DNA of 64,000 bases from the NCBI GenBank assembly GCA_910587825.1, contig CAJUNJ010000005.1, forward strand, positions 70,412 through 134,411. The letters are read 5' to 3'. Of the stretch, positions 8,880 through 19,663 are shown in pieces. The stretch's first letter is position 1, and every line of letters starts with the position of its first letter. A model generated the notes under the pieces. It did not search any database and was not told where the DNA came from. It worked only from the letters and a program-made list of their open reading frames with translations. Source of the stretch: an uncultured Christensenellaceae bacterium. GTDB taxonomy: Bacteria; Bacillota; Clostridia; Christensenellales; Borkfalkiaceae. Position numbers and translations under genes: made by a program.

Positions 8880-11186
8880 CTATTTTATCAGAGCCGTGCG
8901 CATTGCGTTAAGTACGGCGACGAGCATTACGCCCACGTCGGCAATAACCGACACGAACAGCGGAAAGCCCGGTATAACAACGTCGAGCACCATAATTACC
9001 GCCTTTACCAAAAGAGAACCTATTATGTTCTGCATTACTATGCGCCGCGTGCCTTTGGCAATCTTTCTGCCCTTGGAAATAAGGTTTAAATTATCCGACA
9101 CAAGCACGACGTCGCTTGCTTCGATGGCCGCGTCAGAACCGACTTTACCCATTGACACCGCACAGTCGGCGCAGGTCATTACGGGCGCGTCGTTTATTCC
9201 GTCGCCTACGTAAATAAGCTTGCCGCTCTCTTTTAAAATTTGCGCGCGTTCGAGCTTTCCGTCCGGAAGAAGCCCTGCCGTAAAGCCGTCGAGCCCCGCT
9301 TCGAAAGCAATGCTTTCCGCCCTTTCGGCGCAGTCGCCAGTAAGCATTTCGGTACGGGTCACCCCCTGTAATTTCAGCTCTTTTACCGCTTCCGCCGTAC
9401 CCTCCTTTAAACTGTCGTCTATTTCTATAACGCCGACATATTCACCGCCGTGCGCGACGTATACGAGTGTGCTGCTGCTTTGTACGGGCGTAAAATCAAC
9501 GCCGCGTTCTTCAAGCAGTTTTGCGTTACCGCATAAAAGTTCGCTTCCTTCGGCGGTGCATTTTATCCCTCTGCCCGCAATTTCTTCAACGTCGGAAATT
9601 GCGATTGACTCAGCAATATCCTTAAACGAAGCCGCTATGGGGTGGGAAGAATACTTTTCCGCAGAAGCCGCAAGTTCAAGCGCGCGACGGCTTGTGTAAC
9701 TTTTTACGGTAAACTCTCCCTTGGTGAGAGTACCCGTCTTATCAAACGCAGCCACAGTACAAAGCGCAAGTTCGTCAAGACAGGTAGAACCCTTTACGAG
9801 TATGCCCGATTTGGCGCATCTGCCTATACCGCCGAAGTAGGAAAGCGGAACCGAAATGACGAGCGCGCAGGGGCAGGAAATTACCAAAAAGCCCAATGCC
9901 TTGTATATCCACTGCGCGTAAACAGCCCACAAAAAGGACGAATTGACGGCGCATATCACCGTGGGAACGACGCCGGCGACTATTAACGCGGCAAGGCAGA
10001 CCGCAGGCGTATAGTACTTTGCAAACTTAGTTATAAACTTTTCGGGAGCCGACTTTTTGGCGGTTGAGTTTTCGACGAGTTCGAGAATTTTCGCCACGGC
10101 GGAATTTTTATATTCGCGTATAACTTCGGCCTCCAAAACGCCCGAAAGGTTTATGCTGCCCGATAGCGCCTCGTCGCCGACTTTTACGTCGCGCGGCATA
10201 GGTTCGCCGTTTAAACTTTTCATATCAAGCGAGCTTTCGCCCTTTATAACCTTGCAGTCGGCGGGGATTTTTTCGCCCGCCTTTACGATAATTATATCTC
10301 CGATTTTAAGTTCGTCGGGGGATATGGTAGTCTGAACGCCGTCCCTGACCACCGTTGCCGACTGGCTTTTAAGAGCCATAAGCGCCGAAATGGAGTTGCG
10401 TGAAGACCCTACCGCGACAGACTGCAACAGTTCGCCTATCTGATACAACAGCATAACCGCAACGCCTTCCGCGAAGCCGTCGCCCGCAAATATACCCAAA
10501 CAGATTGCTCCGACGGAAGCCACGGTCATTAAAAAGTTTTCGTCGAATATTTTGCCTTTTGCTATGTTCTTTGCCGTAAGCCACAAAACTTTGTAAGCGA
10601 CCGAAATATAAGCTATGCCGAAGAACGAATAGGTTACTATTTTTACGGCAAGCGGGCTTTCTGTTTTGTAGACAAGGTCGAGGACGAATGCGGGAATAAA
10701 GAAAATTACCGAAATGATTATAGGAATTATATCCTTTAAACGGGCTTTGAAAGAAGACTTGTTTTCCCGCTTTTCCCCGATTATTTTTACGTCTTCGAAA
10801 TGGGTGATTGTATATACCGCCTTTTCGCGCGAAGACGTTGTTTCGCAGTTTAACGCTATGCGCGAATTGATGAAATCCACGGTTGCCGTTACGCCGTCAA
10901 GTTTGTTTAAATCTTCTTCCAGTTCCCTTGCGCAGTTGGCGCAACACAGCCCCGCTATCTGTATTTTTTCGCCGTCGGAAGGTTCGACCACCTTTACTTC
11001 TTCAAAGTTATTGCATAGCGATTTTACCTTTTCAAGAACTTCCGCCCCGCACTCAACATAGACCTTTTGAGCCATAAAATCTACGCTTGCCGAAGTTACC
11101 CCGTCAATTTTCGAAATTTCCTCTTCAAGCTCGCGCGCGCAGTTGGCGCAGTCGAGTCCGCTTATTTTAATTACGTTATTCATCAC
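8880..11186 (-). CDS. P1B-type heavy-metal ATPase, Zn/Cd/Pb class
   Basis: Membrane pump that exports divalent soft metals. The 768 residues begin with two heavy-metal-associated domains, with CxxC at Cys13/Cys16 and Cys82/Cys85. The membrane metal site is the CPC motif (438-440). The phosphorylation motif DKTGTLT begins at Asp482 and the hinge motif GDGIND is present. The last membrane segments carry a Lys and the Asp-Val-Gly signature (LLVK and IADVGVML), which marks the P1B-2 Zn/Cd/Pb subclass rather than Cu pumps. An oddity is that the actuator TGE loop reads Asn-Gly-Glu (SLNGEPM). The start overlaps the end of the ArsR-type regulator by 11 bases, so the two are translationally coupled. 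A cadA/zntA-like role is inferred. Confidence 0.95.
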   Translation of the reverse strand: MMNNVIKISGLDCANCARELEEEISKIDGVTSASVDFMAQKVYVECGAEVLEKVKSLCNNFEEVKVVEPSDGEKIQIAGLCCANCARELEEDLNKLDGVTATVDFINSRIALNCETTSSREKAVYTITHFEDVKIIGEKRENKSSFKARLKDIIPIIISVIFFIPAFVLDLVYKTESPLAVKIVTYSFFGIAYISVAYKVLWLTAKNIAKGKIFDENFLMTVASVGAICLGIFAGDGFAEGVAVMLLYQIGELLQSVAVGSSRNSISALMALKSQSATVVRDGVQTTISPDELKIGDIIIVKAGEKIPADCKVIKGESSLDMKSLNGEPMPRDVKVGDEALSGSINLSGVLEAEVIREYKNSAVAKILELVENSTAKKSAPEKFITKFAKYYTPAVCLAALIVAGVVPTVICAVNSSFLWAVYAQWIYKALGFLVISCPCALVISVPLSYFGGIGRCAKSGILVKGSTCLDELALCTVAAFDKTGTLTKGEFTVKSYTSRRALELAASAEKYSSHPIAASFKDIAESIAISDVEEIAGRGIKCTAEGSELLCGNAKLLEERGVDFTPVQSSSTLVYVAHGGEYVGVIEIDDSLKEGTAEAVKELKLQGVTRTEMLTGDCAERAESIAFEAGLDGFTAGLLPDGKLERAQILKESGKLIYVGDGINDAPVMTCADCAVSMGKVGSDAAIEASDVVLVSDNLNLISKGRKIAKGTRRIVMQNIIGSLLVKAVIMVLDVVIPGFPLFVSVIADVGVMLVAVLNAMRTALIK

Positions 11187-11529
11187 AGTCCAAATGCTCC
11201 TTTGCGACGCCTATCATTGTAAGAACGTGCCAGTCCGACACCGAGTAAAGCACGTTTTTACCGCTACGCCTGCTCTTTATTATTTTGTTGTCTTTAAGCG
11301 TTTTAAGCTGGTGCGACACCGCGCTCTGGTTGCCGTTTACCGCCTGCGTTATATGCTCTACGCACAGCTCGCCGCCGGACAGCGCAAGCAATATTTTAAG
11401 GCGGGACGGTTCGGAAATGACTTTGAATCTCGCCCCCATCTCTTCTATTTTATCATCGGTAGGCATACCAGCCTTTGCGGCGGCGACGCGCGCACTGTGC
11501 TCGTTTTCGTTTTCACATATATCCGACAT
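11176..11529 (-). CDS. ArsR/SmtB-family metal-sensing repressor
   Basis: Winged-helix repressor of 117 residues. It releases DNA when it binds metal and here should control the adjoining ATPase. The alpha-3 region has GELCVEH with Cys56, as in CadC-type sensors. The alpha-5 helix reads DWHVLTMIGVAKEHLDC. This aligns with the CzrA zinc site: Asp99, His101 and His112 match the known ligands, while the fourth ligand His is replaced by Cys115. A mixed Zn/Cd response is inferred. ATG 11529 has an AAAGGAG Shine-Dalgarno. The gene is first in a two-gene operon with the pump. Confidence 0.93.
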   Translation of the reverse strand: MSDICENENEHSARVAAAKAGMPTDDKIEEMGARFKVISEPSRLKILLALSGGELCVEHITQAVNGNQSAVSHQLKTLKDNKIIKSRRSGKNVLYSVSDWHVLTMIGVAKEHLDCDE

Positions 11530-11552
11530 ATCGTACTCCTTTGTTATTATTA

Positions 11553-11570
11553 TATGAATATATATTCATA
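11553..11570. promoter_or_regulatory. ArsR-type operator palindrome
   Basis: A perfect 18-base palindrome TATGAATATATATTCATA lies upstream of the regulator start. Its TGAA-N6-TTCA core is typical of SmtB/CzrA operators. It overlaps a TATAAT-type -10 (11549-11554, minus strand), so bound repressor would block the promoter. Confidence 0.85.
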
Positions 11571-11634
11571 AGTTGATTATATAATAATACCCCCGACGGA
11601 AAATGTCAAGGGTTTTTTAAAAAAATTTTTTAAA

Positions 11635-13590
<1,956 letters not shown>

Positions 13591-13634
13591 TTAATAATTT
13601 ACGGCGCAAGCAATAACGTACGGATTGCGATAGC

Positions 13635-13740
13635 AAAACTTAGGATAAGCGAGCAAAGCCGGTAGCGTGAGCATTTACAAGGGAGCATACATAAAAGTAT
13701 GTAACCGAAGTAAAGCGGAGCGCGGCACCGCTATGCGAAG
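13635..13740 (+). repeat. RTAC/GTAY intergenic repeat, copy B, with shared 5' block
   Basis: Starts with a block almost identical to 2973-2991 (aaaactt, then ggataagcgag). The unit proper runs from GAGCATTT (13669) through the hairpin CATAC-ATAAAA-GTATG and TAACC (13686-13705) to a TATGCGAAG end. It stops three bases before the pcrA stop codon. Compared with copy A at 8791-8870, the stem bases differ but remain paired. Confidence 0.7.
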
Positions 13741-13743
13741 TTT

Positions 13744-15966
13744 TTATATTATCTGCAACGGCGCAAGCGAAGCAGACAGTTCTTTAATACCCTGCCCTTC
13801 GAACGCAACGTTGATTACCGTGCCGCCGTTTTTAAGTGCAACTACCATCCCTACGCCGAACTTGGCGTGGCGCACGCGCATACCGACGGCATATTTACCC
13901 GCCGAAGCAGTCTGCCGGGTCTGCGAGCCGCCGAACGCGGGCTTGAACGACGCCGTCTGCGTATGGACGGGAAAGTCGCTTTCGTACCCTTCGGATGAGG
14001 AATAGACAGACCTGCCCGAAAAGCGGTTTTCGGTTGCGCCGTACGACGTGCCAAGCGGACGGATACGGCTTATTCCGAGTTCTTCCGAAAGTTCGTTAAT
14101 AAATTTAGAAGGCTGCGTAATATCCCTGCGACCATACAGATAGCGCGACTTGGAGCGCGTAAGATACAAATTTTTCTCCGCACGGGTAATGGCGACGTAC
14201 ATAAGCCTGCGCTCTTCCTCCAAACCCTCGTTTTCGGCGCGGGCGGAAGGCATTATACCCTGTTCGAGTCCGCACACGAACACACAGGGAAATTCAAGCC
14301 CCTTTACGGCGTGTATGGTTGCAATGGTCACGTAATCGCTTTCGTCCATTTCGTCAAGGTCGGAAGAAAGAGTTACCTGATTGAGATATTCGTCAAGCGT
14401 GGCATTCGGGTTAAGCCTTGCGAAATCGTCCACGGAAGCGATAAATTCGTCGAGGTTGGCAAGCTTGCCGTCACCCTCGTCCGAACCGTCGTCATAAGCC
14501 GAACGCAAATCGGTAAGCGCTATAACGTCGCGTACAAGCTGTGCGACGGGCGTATCCTGAGATTCTATTATAAAATCTTTTATAAGGTTTGAAAAGTCTT
14601 TAAGCTTCTCCTTCGCGCCCTTTGAAAGCGCAAGCTCGTCGCAGTCGACGCACGCGTCGTATAACGACAAACCCGTACTCTGCGCATATTCGTACATAGT
14701 CCCGACCGTCTTTCCGCCTATACCGCGTTTGGGCACGTTTATTATGCGTTCCGCCGCTTCGCTGTCGAAGGGGTTGGATATCAGGCGGAGATAGGCAAGC
14801 ACGTCCTTTATTTCGCGCCGTTCGAAGAAGCGGAATCCGCCGAAGACTTTGTACGGTATGCCGTACTTGGTAAACTCCTGTTCGTATGAACGCGTAAGCG
14901 CGTTTATGCGCATAAGCACCGCAAAATCCGAATACTTTGCCCCACGCGCCACTTTATCGGAAATTATGCGGGCGGCGTACAACGCTTCCCCCGCTTCCTC
15001 TTCCGCCTGATAATAGGCGGGTTTTTCACCCTCGTCCGCTTCCGTCCAAAGCGTTTTGCCCCTGCGGGCGACGTTACGGCTTATTATTGAGTTTGCAAGC
15101 TTTAAAATGCTTTTCGTCGAACGGTAATTGCGTTCAAGCTTGTACACCTTAGCGTCGGGGAAATCCTTGTCGAAGCGCAAAATATTTTCGATTTCCGCCC
15201 CGCGCCAGCCGTAAATGGACTGGTCGTCGTCGCCGACGGCAAACAGATTGCCGTGTTTGTATGCAAGCTGTTTTATTATATTGTACTGGACGGAATTCGT
15301 GTCCTGAAATTCGTCTACGAGAATATACTTGAACTTGTCCGAAAGATATTCTCGGGTGTCATTATCCCCGCGGAGAAGGCGCAGCGTCTCTATAAGCAAA
15401 TCGTCGAAATCGAGAGCATTGTTTTCCCGCAAGTGACGTTGGTAGCGGGCGTAAATATTGACAACGTCTTCGATACCGCGTTCGCCGGAATATTTTCTGC
15501 CGTATTGGTCGGGATCGAGCCCGAGAGTTTTTGCATTGCCTATATGGTACTTTGCGCTTTTCAACAGTTTTTCGTCGTCGAAGTCAAGTTCCTGAAAGGC
15601 TTTTTTAATTACGTTGCCCCGCTCCGTTTCGCTGTAAATGGAGAAGTTGGGTCTGATGCCAGAACGTTCGCCGAACTGCCTCAATATTTTAACGCACATA
15701 GAATGGATAGTACATATCCACTTCCCGTCACTTTCGCCTATTAAAGTATTTAGTCTTTCCTTCATTTCGGCGGCGGCTTTGTTGGTGAAAGTTATTGCAA
15801 GTATGCCGGAAAGGTCGGCTTTGCCCTGACTTATTATGTAAGCTATACGCGACGTGAGAACGCGGGTTTTTCCGCTGCCCGCACCCGCAAGCACAAGCAC
15901 TGCGCCTTCGGTGTCGAGAACGGGTTTTATCTGTTCGGAATTAAGTTTTTCAAGCATTTCGTCCAT
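13744..15966 (-). CDS. pcrA: ATP-dependent DNA helicase PcrA/UvrD
   Basis: Superfamily 1A 3'-5' helicase for repair and plasmid or rolling-circle replication, acting in the cytoplasm. The 740 residues have Walker A AGAGSGKT (27-34), Walker B VDEFQDTN, the GDDDQSIYGWRGA motif and the late motif VKGLEFPCVFV. The C-terminal about 60 residues form the KOW/Tudor-like RNA polymerase-binding module seen in PcrA. The gene lacks a Shine-Dalgarno; its promoter at 15974-16002 places the transcription start at the ATG. ligA lies downstream. Confidence 0.97.
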   Translation of the reverse strand: MDEMLEKLNSEQIKPVLDTEGAVLVLAGAGSGKTRVLTSRIAYIISQGKADLSGILAITFTNKAAAEMKERLNTLIGESDGKWICTIHSMCVKILRQFGERSGIRPNFSIYSETERGNVIKKAFQELDFDDEKLLKSAKYHIGNAKTLGLDPDQYGRKYSGERGIEDVVNIYARYQRHLRENNALDFDDLLIETLRLLRGDNDTREYLSDKFKYILVDEFQDTNSVQYNIIKQLAYKHGNLFAVGDDDQSIYGWRGAEIENILRFDKDFPDAKVYKLERNYRSTKSILKLANSIISRNVARRGKTLWTEADEGEKPAYYQAEEEAGEALYAARIISDKVARGAKYSDFAVLMRINALTRSYEQEFTKYGIPYKVFGGFRFFERREIKDVLAYLRLISNPFDSEAAERIINVPKRGIGGKTVGTMYEYAQSTGLSLYDACVDCDELALSKGAKEKLKDFSNLIKDFIIESQDTPVAQLVRDVIALTDLRSAYDDGSDEGDGKLANLDEFIASVDDFARLNPNATLDEYLNQVTLSSDLDEMDESDYVTIATIHAVKGLEFPCVFVCGLEQGIMPSARAENEGLEEERRLMYVAITRAEKNLYLTRSKSRYLYGRRDITQPSKFINELSEELGISRIRPLGTSYGATENRFSGRSVYSSSEGYESDFPVHTQTASFKPAFGGSQTRQTASAGKYAVGMRVRHAKFGVGMVVALKNGGTVINVAFEGQGIKELSASLAPLQII

Positions 15967-15973
15967 AACGTAA

Positions 15974-16002
15974 ATTATATCACTAAACTTAGGAAATTAC
16001 AA
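15974..16002 (-). promoter_or_regulatory. pcrA promoter giving a leaderless start
   Basis: TTGTAA (15997-16002), 17-base spacer, extended TGA-TATAAT (-10 at 15974-15979), then 7 bases to the pcrA ATG. No Shine-Dalgarno can fit. Confidence 0.8.
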
Positions 16003-16020
16003 TTAAATAACCCGCTTTAT

Positions 16021-16398
16021 TTACAAGCCGAGCGACTTTTCCCTGCGGTACTTTTCCAACGCCTGCAAATATTTTTCGGAAAGCTTTAAGGTATAACGCT
16101 GGCGTTCCTCGTACGAAAGCGTGTCGTAATAGGCGCGGTCTGTAAGCCTGCCCAGCGCGTCAGACACCTCGCCCTCTCTTTCCAGAAGCGACTTTACCTT
16201 TAAATAAAATTCGTCCTGCTTTTCGCCCTTTATTTCGCTTTCGACTTTACCGCGGAGCGAGCTTTTGACCCGTACTTCGTTAAGACCCTTTTCCCTCGCC
16301 TGAAAAGTCCCTTCGTCTATATTTCTTTTGCACTCTTCCCAGAAATTGTTTTTCAGCCGTAATTTTGCGGCTTTCGCCATATTTTTCAAATCATCCAT
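16021..16398 (-). CDS. Conserved-looking protein of unknown function
   Basis: A 125-residue, highly charged and probably all-helical cytoplasmic protein without signal peptide or Cys motif. The C-terminal half is Tyr/Arg/Glu rich (RAYYDTLSYEERQRY). It occupies the place after rpsU where many Firmicutes carry yqeY, but the sequence does not look like YqeY to me. A clear AAGGAG Shine-Dalgarno precedes ATG 16398. A terminator hairpin separates it from rpsU. Confidence 0.6.
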   Translation of the reverse strand: MDDLKNMAKAAKLRLKNNFWEECKRNIDEGTFQAREKGLNEVRVKSSLRGKVESEIKGEKQDEFYLKVKSLLEREGEVSDALGRLTDRAYYDTLSYEERQRYTLKLSEKYLQALEKYRREKSLGL

Positions 16399-16458
16399 AA
16401 AAAAAGCTCCTTAAAATTACAATAAACGACGGATATCGACTTTTAGTCAAACGAAAAA

Positions 16459-16488
16459 GGTCTGACCGAACTTCTATTCGGACAGACC
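16459..16488 (-). terminator. rpsU terminator
   Basis: Twelve-base arms GGTCTGACCGAA and TTCGGACAGACC with one A·A mismatch and a 6-base loop. On the minus strand a TTTTT run follows. It lies 7 bases after the rpsU stop codon. Confidence 0.85.
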
Positions 16489-16495
16489 CTTAAAA

Positions 16496-16672
16496 TTAAT
16501 TTTTGTTTCTTTTTCTTGCCGCCTCAGCCTTTTTGCGTCTTTTGACGGAAGGAGATTCATAGAATTCTTTCTTGCGCAAATCGCCGATTATACCGTCGCG
16601 GGAACACTTTCTTTTGAAGCGTCTCAAAGCGCTTTCAACCGATTCGTTTTCGCCTACTCTTATGCTTGACAT
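16496..16672 (-). CDS. rpsU: 30S ribosomal protein S21
   Basis: A 58-residue basic protein starting [20 protein letters not shown] and ending in a Lys/Arg-rich tail. This is the full S21 pattern, including the conserved [10 protein letters not shown] stretch and the [14 protein letters not shown] block. S21 is a small-subunit protein near the anti-Shine-Dalgarno region of 16S rRNA and helps initiation on structured or Shine-Dalgarno-led mRNAs. The gene itself has a very strong Shine-Dalgarno (AGGAGGTG) and its own terminator. It matters here because many neighbours seem to be leaderless. Confidence 0.97.
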   Translation of the reverse strand: MSSIRVGENESVESALRRFKRKCSRDGIIGDLRKKEFYESPSVKRRKKAEAARKRNKN

Positions 16673-16790
16673 ATCTTTTCACCTCCTAAGCCCTGCGCGT
16701 TAATTGGTTTTACTGAAAAATTATACCAAAAGTACGGAAATAAGTCAAACGGAAAACAATAATTTTTTGCGGAATTTGAAATAATTTTCA

Positions 16791-17663
16791 TCAGCCGATA
16801 AGTCCGCACGCGGCAAGTATACTGTTGACGATAAGCCCCGCCGTAACCGAAATAAGATACAGCACTATTACGAAAAGAATGTTGCGTTTTAACTTTTCGG
16901 TATTTTTGAAAAGAACGACAAGCCCAAGCCCCGCGTTGGCGCAAAGCCCCGCGACGCAGCCGCCGAAAGTTATTCCGCCGTGGATGTACGTTCCCGTTAT
17001 GATTGCGCTTGAAGCGCAGTTGGGAATAAGTCCTATTACCGCCGTTATAAAGGGCTGGAAGTAGACGCCGCCTATCATTGACGACGCTATCGTCTCTTCG
17101 CCGACAGCGTCGATTACAAAGCCGAAAACAAGATTTACTATCAAAAGATAAAAGGCTATCTGCAACGAATGCAAAAGGGGATTGAGAAAGAAAACTTTAA
17201 ACTCCGTAATGCCGTCGTGTTCCCTTCCGCAGGAATATGCGTGAATTTCTTCGGGAACGCATTCAGAAAGTTCTTCGCCAGACAGTATGAAATTTATCAG
17301 ATACCCCGCGCTTACGCCGACGGCAAGTTTGATTACGACAAGCGGCATAATGGACGCCGCGGCGGCTCCGCTTGAAAGAAGAATTATAAACGCCTCGTCG
17401 GATGTTGCCAAAAGCACGGAAAACAGAGTACCCGTGCGTATAAGCTTTTTATCGTAAAGCTTTGCCGCCATAACGGAAAAACCGCATTGCGGAATAAGCC
17501 CCGTTGCCGAACCTATCAGCGGAGCAAGTCTGCCCTGTAAAATTTTATGATTGCGCGTAAACGACGTTCTGTGTTCGAGAAATTCTATAAGGATATAGAT
17601 AACGAGCAGGAAAGGAAAAACCTTTAACGTGTCCAAAAACGCGTCGAGAATGATATGCCCCAT
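16791..17663 (-). CDS. ArsP_2-type (putative heavy-metal exporter) membrane protein
   Basis: Multi-spanning permease of 290 residues with about 8 to 10 membrane segments. It has two internal repeats, each bearing an Ile-Pro-x-Cys motif: IPQCGFS near residue 58 and IPNCASS near 210. The opening LLDAFLDTLKVFPFL-like segment and the LIEFLEHR stretch fit the PF11449 family, annotated as arsenic efflux or manganese transporter. A loop of about 50 residues with Cys and His (EIHAYSCGREHDG) lies between the halves. The substrate is not proven. No Shine-Dalgarno is visible before ATG 17663. Confidence 0.8.
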   Translation of the reverse strand: MGHIILDAFLDTLKVFPFLLVIYILIEFLEHRTSFTRNHKILQGRLAPLIGSATGLIPQCGFSVMAAKLYDKKLIRTGTLFSVLLATSDEAFIILLSSGAAAASIMPLVVIKLAVGVSAGYLINFILSGEELSECVPEEIHAYSCGREHDGITEFKVFFLNPLLHSLQIAFYLLIVNLVFGFVIDAVGEETIASSMIGGVYFQPFITAVIGLIPNCASSAIITGTYIHGGITFGGCVAGLCANAGLGLVVLFKNTEKLKRNILFVIVLYLISVTAGLIVNSILAACGLIG

Positions 17664-17701
17664 ACTTTATTATTATTTACAGCCGTGCTTTTTTTAAACG
17701 C

Positions 17702-17727
17702 AAGACCCCCTTGTCCTCGGGGGTCTT
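17702..17727. terminator. GC-rich hairpin after the ABC ATPase gene
   Basis: Arms AAGACCCCC and GGGGGTCTT with an 8-base loop lie just after the stop of the ATPase gene at 17733. There is no strong T run on the minus strand, so termination strength is uncertain. Confidence 0.55.
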
Positions 17728-17732
17728 TGAAA

Positions 17733-18911
17733 TTATTTCTTCTTTTTGGGCTGAGGTTTGCTTCTTTTTTTAATCTCTTCTTCTTCGTCAAACGCCGGCG
17801 GTACGTAATCCGCGTCGGCATAAGGCGTTTTGACGTATCCGCCGTCGCGGGCGAGAAGGGTAAGCCGCGTCTGCCCGTCGAAGATAAACAGCCTATCGCC
17901 GTCCACGCTTACTTTACTGCCGTTGCCATCCCTTGCCGTAAAGACAGTGTTGCCGAGAGTGCATTCCGTGTAGCCGTTTGCGCTTTTGCCCGCCCGAACC
18001 TCGAAGCCGTCTTTGCCGAGTGTTGCGTCCTCGGGACGTATGCCTATAATAACGGTTTTTTTTGCGTCGGCGTATTGCTTTAACATTTCAAATCTTGAAA
18101 TTATTTTTTCTGTAAGTTTTATTTTAACGCCTTCGGCTTCGGCATAAAATTCTTCCCCGTCGGAAGTTATAACCGCCCCGTATAAAAAATTGACTGTGGG
18201 CTGTCCCACGGCGAAAGCGGCGTATGCGTTGACGGGATAATCGTAAAGGTTTGCGGGAGTGTCAGTCTGCTGTACAATCCCCTCCTTTATTACGGCAATT
18301 CGCGTTGCCGCCGTCATAGCTTCGGCGGAATTTTTGGTTGCGTAAACGAAAGTACCCTGCATCCTTGCCTGCATATTCATTATTACGTTTAAAAGGTCGG
18401 CTTTCAGATTTCCGTCCAACCCTGCGAGAGGCTCGTCCAAAAGATAGAGTCTGGGTTCTCTTATTACCGCCCTGCCTATCGCAACGCGTTGCTTCTGCAT
18501 TGCATTTAAAGTTTTGGGCATACGGTACAGAACTTCGGTAAGCCCCAACACTTCCGCCACCGCCTTGACGCGGTGTTCTATCAACGCACCGGAAGCCTTT
18601 CTTAATTTAAGTCCGTAAGCGAGGTTGTCATAAACGTTTAAAGTGGGCTTTATCGCTCCGCTTTTAAACACCATTGCAACGTCTCTTTGCTTGACCTCTT
18701 CGTCCGTAACCGCATTGCCGTCGATGGAAATTTCACCCGAAGACAAATCTTCAAGCCCTGCAATGCACCTTAAAAGCGTAGACTTTCCGCTGCCGTCCGC
18801 GCCGAGGATAACGAAAAATTCCCTGTCCCCCGTTTCGAAATTTATATCGTACAGCGCAAGGCTGCCCGAAGGGTAAACCTTGTTTGCGCTTTTGACTTTT
18901 AAACTTGACAT
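17733..18911 (-). CDS. MalK/MsmK-like ABC ATPase with altered catalytic motifs
   Basis: The 392 residues align throughout with sugar-importer ATPases of the MalK/UgpC type, including the C-terminal regulatory OB-like region. Several normally invariant residues are changed. Walker A is GADGSGKS (37-44) and Walker B with Glu160 is intact (LYLLDEP). However, the Q-loop Gln is Lys83 (VFKSGAI), the signature LSGGQ is LNAMQ (135-139), and the switch His is Lys193 (YATKN where YVTHD is usual). The A-loop Tyr13 is kept. No permease or binding protein lies beside it. It may bind ATP yet hydrolyse it poorly, or serve a regulatory role; this is inference. It has a GGAG Shine-Dalgarno and a Lys-rich tail. 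Confidence 0.88.
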   Translation of the reverse strand: MSSLKVKSANKVYPSGSLALYDINFETGDREFFVILGADGSGKSTLLRCIAGLEDLSSGEISIDGNAVTDEEVKQRDVAMVFKSGAIKPTLNVYDNLAYGLKLRKASGALIEHRVKAVAEVLGLTEVLYRMPKTLNAMQKQRVAIGRAVIREPRLYLLDEPLAGLDGNLKADLLNVIMNMQARMQGTFVYATKNSAEAMTAATRIAVIKEGIVQQTDTPANLYDYPVNAYAAFAVGQPTVNFLYGAVITSDGEEFYAEAEGVKIKLTEKIISRFEMLKQYADAKKTVIIGIRPEDATLGKDGFEVRAGKSANGYTECTLGNTVFTARDGNGSKVSVDGDRLFIFDGQTRLTLLARDGGYVKTPYADADYVPPAFDEEEEIKKRSKPQPKKKK

Positions 18912-19002
18912 ATTTACTCCGCAGTTTTTTGTGTTTTTATTATATTAACATAAATATAAGTTTTTTCCAACTGATTTGATAAAATTTCAAAATAATTTTT
19001 TG

Positions 19003-19031
19003 TTGTATTTTTTGCGGTTAAGTGATAAAAT
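19003..19031 (+). promoter_or_regulatory. queH promoter giving a leaderless start
   Basis: TTGTAT (19003-19008), 17-base spacer, extended TGA-TAAAAT (19026-19031), then 7 bases to ATG 19039. There is no Shine-Dalgarno sequence. Confidence 0.7.
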
Positions 19032-19038
19032 TTAAGAT

Positions 19039-19638
19039 ATGAACGCGAAAAATTACGACAGGCTTATGACCGAACAAATAAACGGGCTTGATTACCGACC
19101 CAAACTTCTTCTGCACTGCTGTTGCGCGCCCTGCTCAACGGCGTGTCTGGAACGGCTTGAAGGGCATTTCGATATTACCGTTTTATTCTATAACCCCAAC
19201 ATAGGCGGCGGGGAATACGAAAAACGCAAAGCCGAACTTATAAAGTTTATAAACCTGAAAGGCGGCATAAACTTTGCCGACTGCGACCGCGGCGAAGAAG
19301 AATTTTACGCGCGCGTGCGCGGGCTTGAAAGCCAAAAAGAGGGCGGAAAACGCTGTCTGGAATGTTTTGAATTACGGCTTGAAAAGACTGCCTGCCTTGC
19401 CGATAAAGGCGGGTACGATTACTTCGCCACCACCCTTACGGTAAGCCCTTTGAAAGACGCGCAAGCTATCAATGCCATTGGCGAAAGCCTGCAACGGGGA
19501 AAAACAAAATGGCTGTATTCAGATTTTAAAAAGAGAAACGGCTATCTCAGAAGCATAGAACTTTCAAAAAACTACGGCTTGTACAGACAGAATTACTGCG
19601 GTTGCGTTTATTCGCGTCAAACGCTTGAAAATAAATAA
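19039..19638 (+). CDS. queH: Epoxyqueuosine reductase QueH
   Basis: Last step of queuosine synthesis: reduction of epoxyqueuosine to queuosine in tRNA. QueH (DUF208) is the non-cobalamin, iron-sulfur alternative to QueG. The 199 residues have the Cys cluster LLHCCCAPCSTAC at about 27-39, KRCLECFELRLEKTA, and the C-terminal YRQNYCGCVYS. All are family hallmarks that ligate the metal cluster. No other queuosine genes are in the window. The promoter directly abuts the ATG, and the end of the gene contains the promoter of the next gene. Confidence 0.95.
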   Translation: MNAKNYDRLMTEQINGLDYRPKLLLHCCCAPCSTACLERLEGHFDITVLFYNPNIGGGEYEKRKAELIKFINLKGGINFADCDRGEEEFYARVRGLESQKEGGKRCLECFELRLEKTACLADKGGYDYFATTLTVSPLKDAQAINAIGESLQRGKTKWLYSDFKKRNGYLRSIELSKNYGLYRQNYCGCVYSRQTLENK

Positions 19639-19653
19639 AATATATGTTATACT
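19625..19653 (+). promoter_or_regulatory. Promoter of carbamoyltransferase gene, inside the queH 3' end
   Basis: TTGAAA (19625-19630), 17-base spacer, extended TGT-TATACT (19648-19653), 10 bases before ATG 19664. The predicted leader is only about 3 bases, with no Shine-Dalgarno. Confidence 0.7.
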
Positions 19654-19663
19654 CTTTTCGGTT

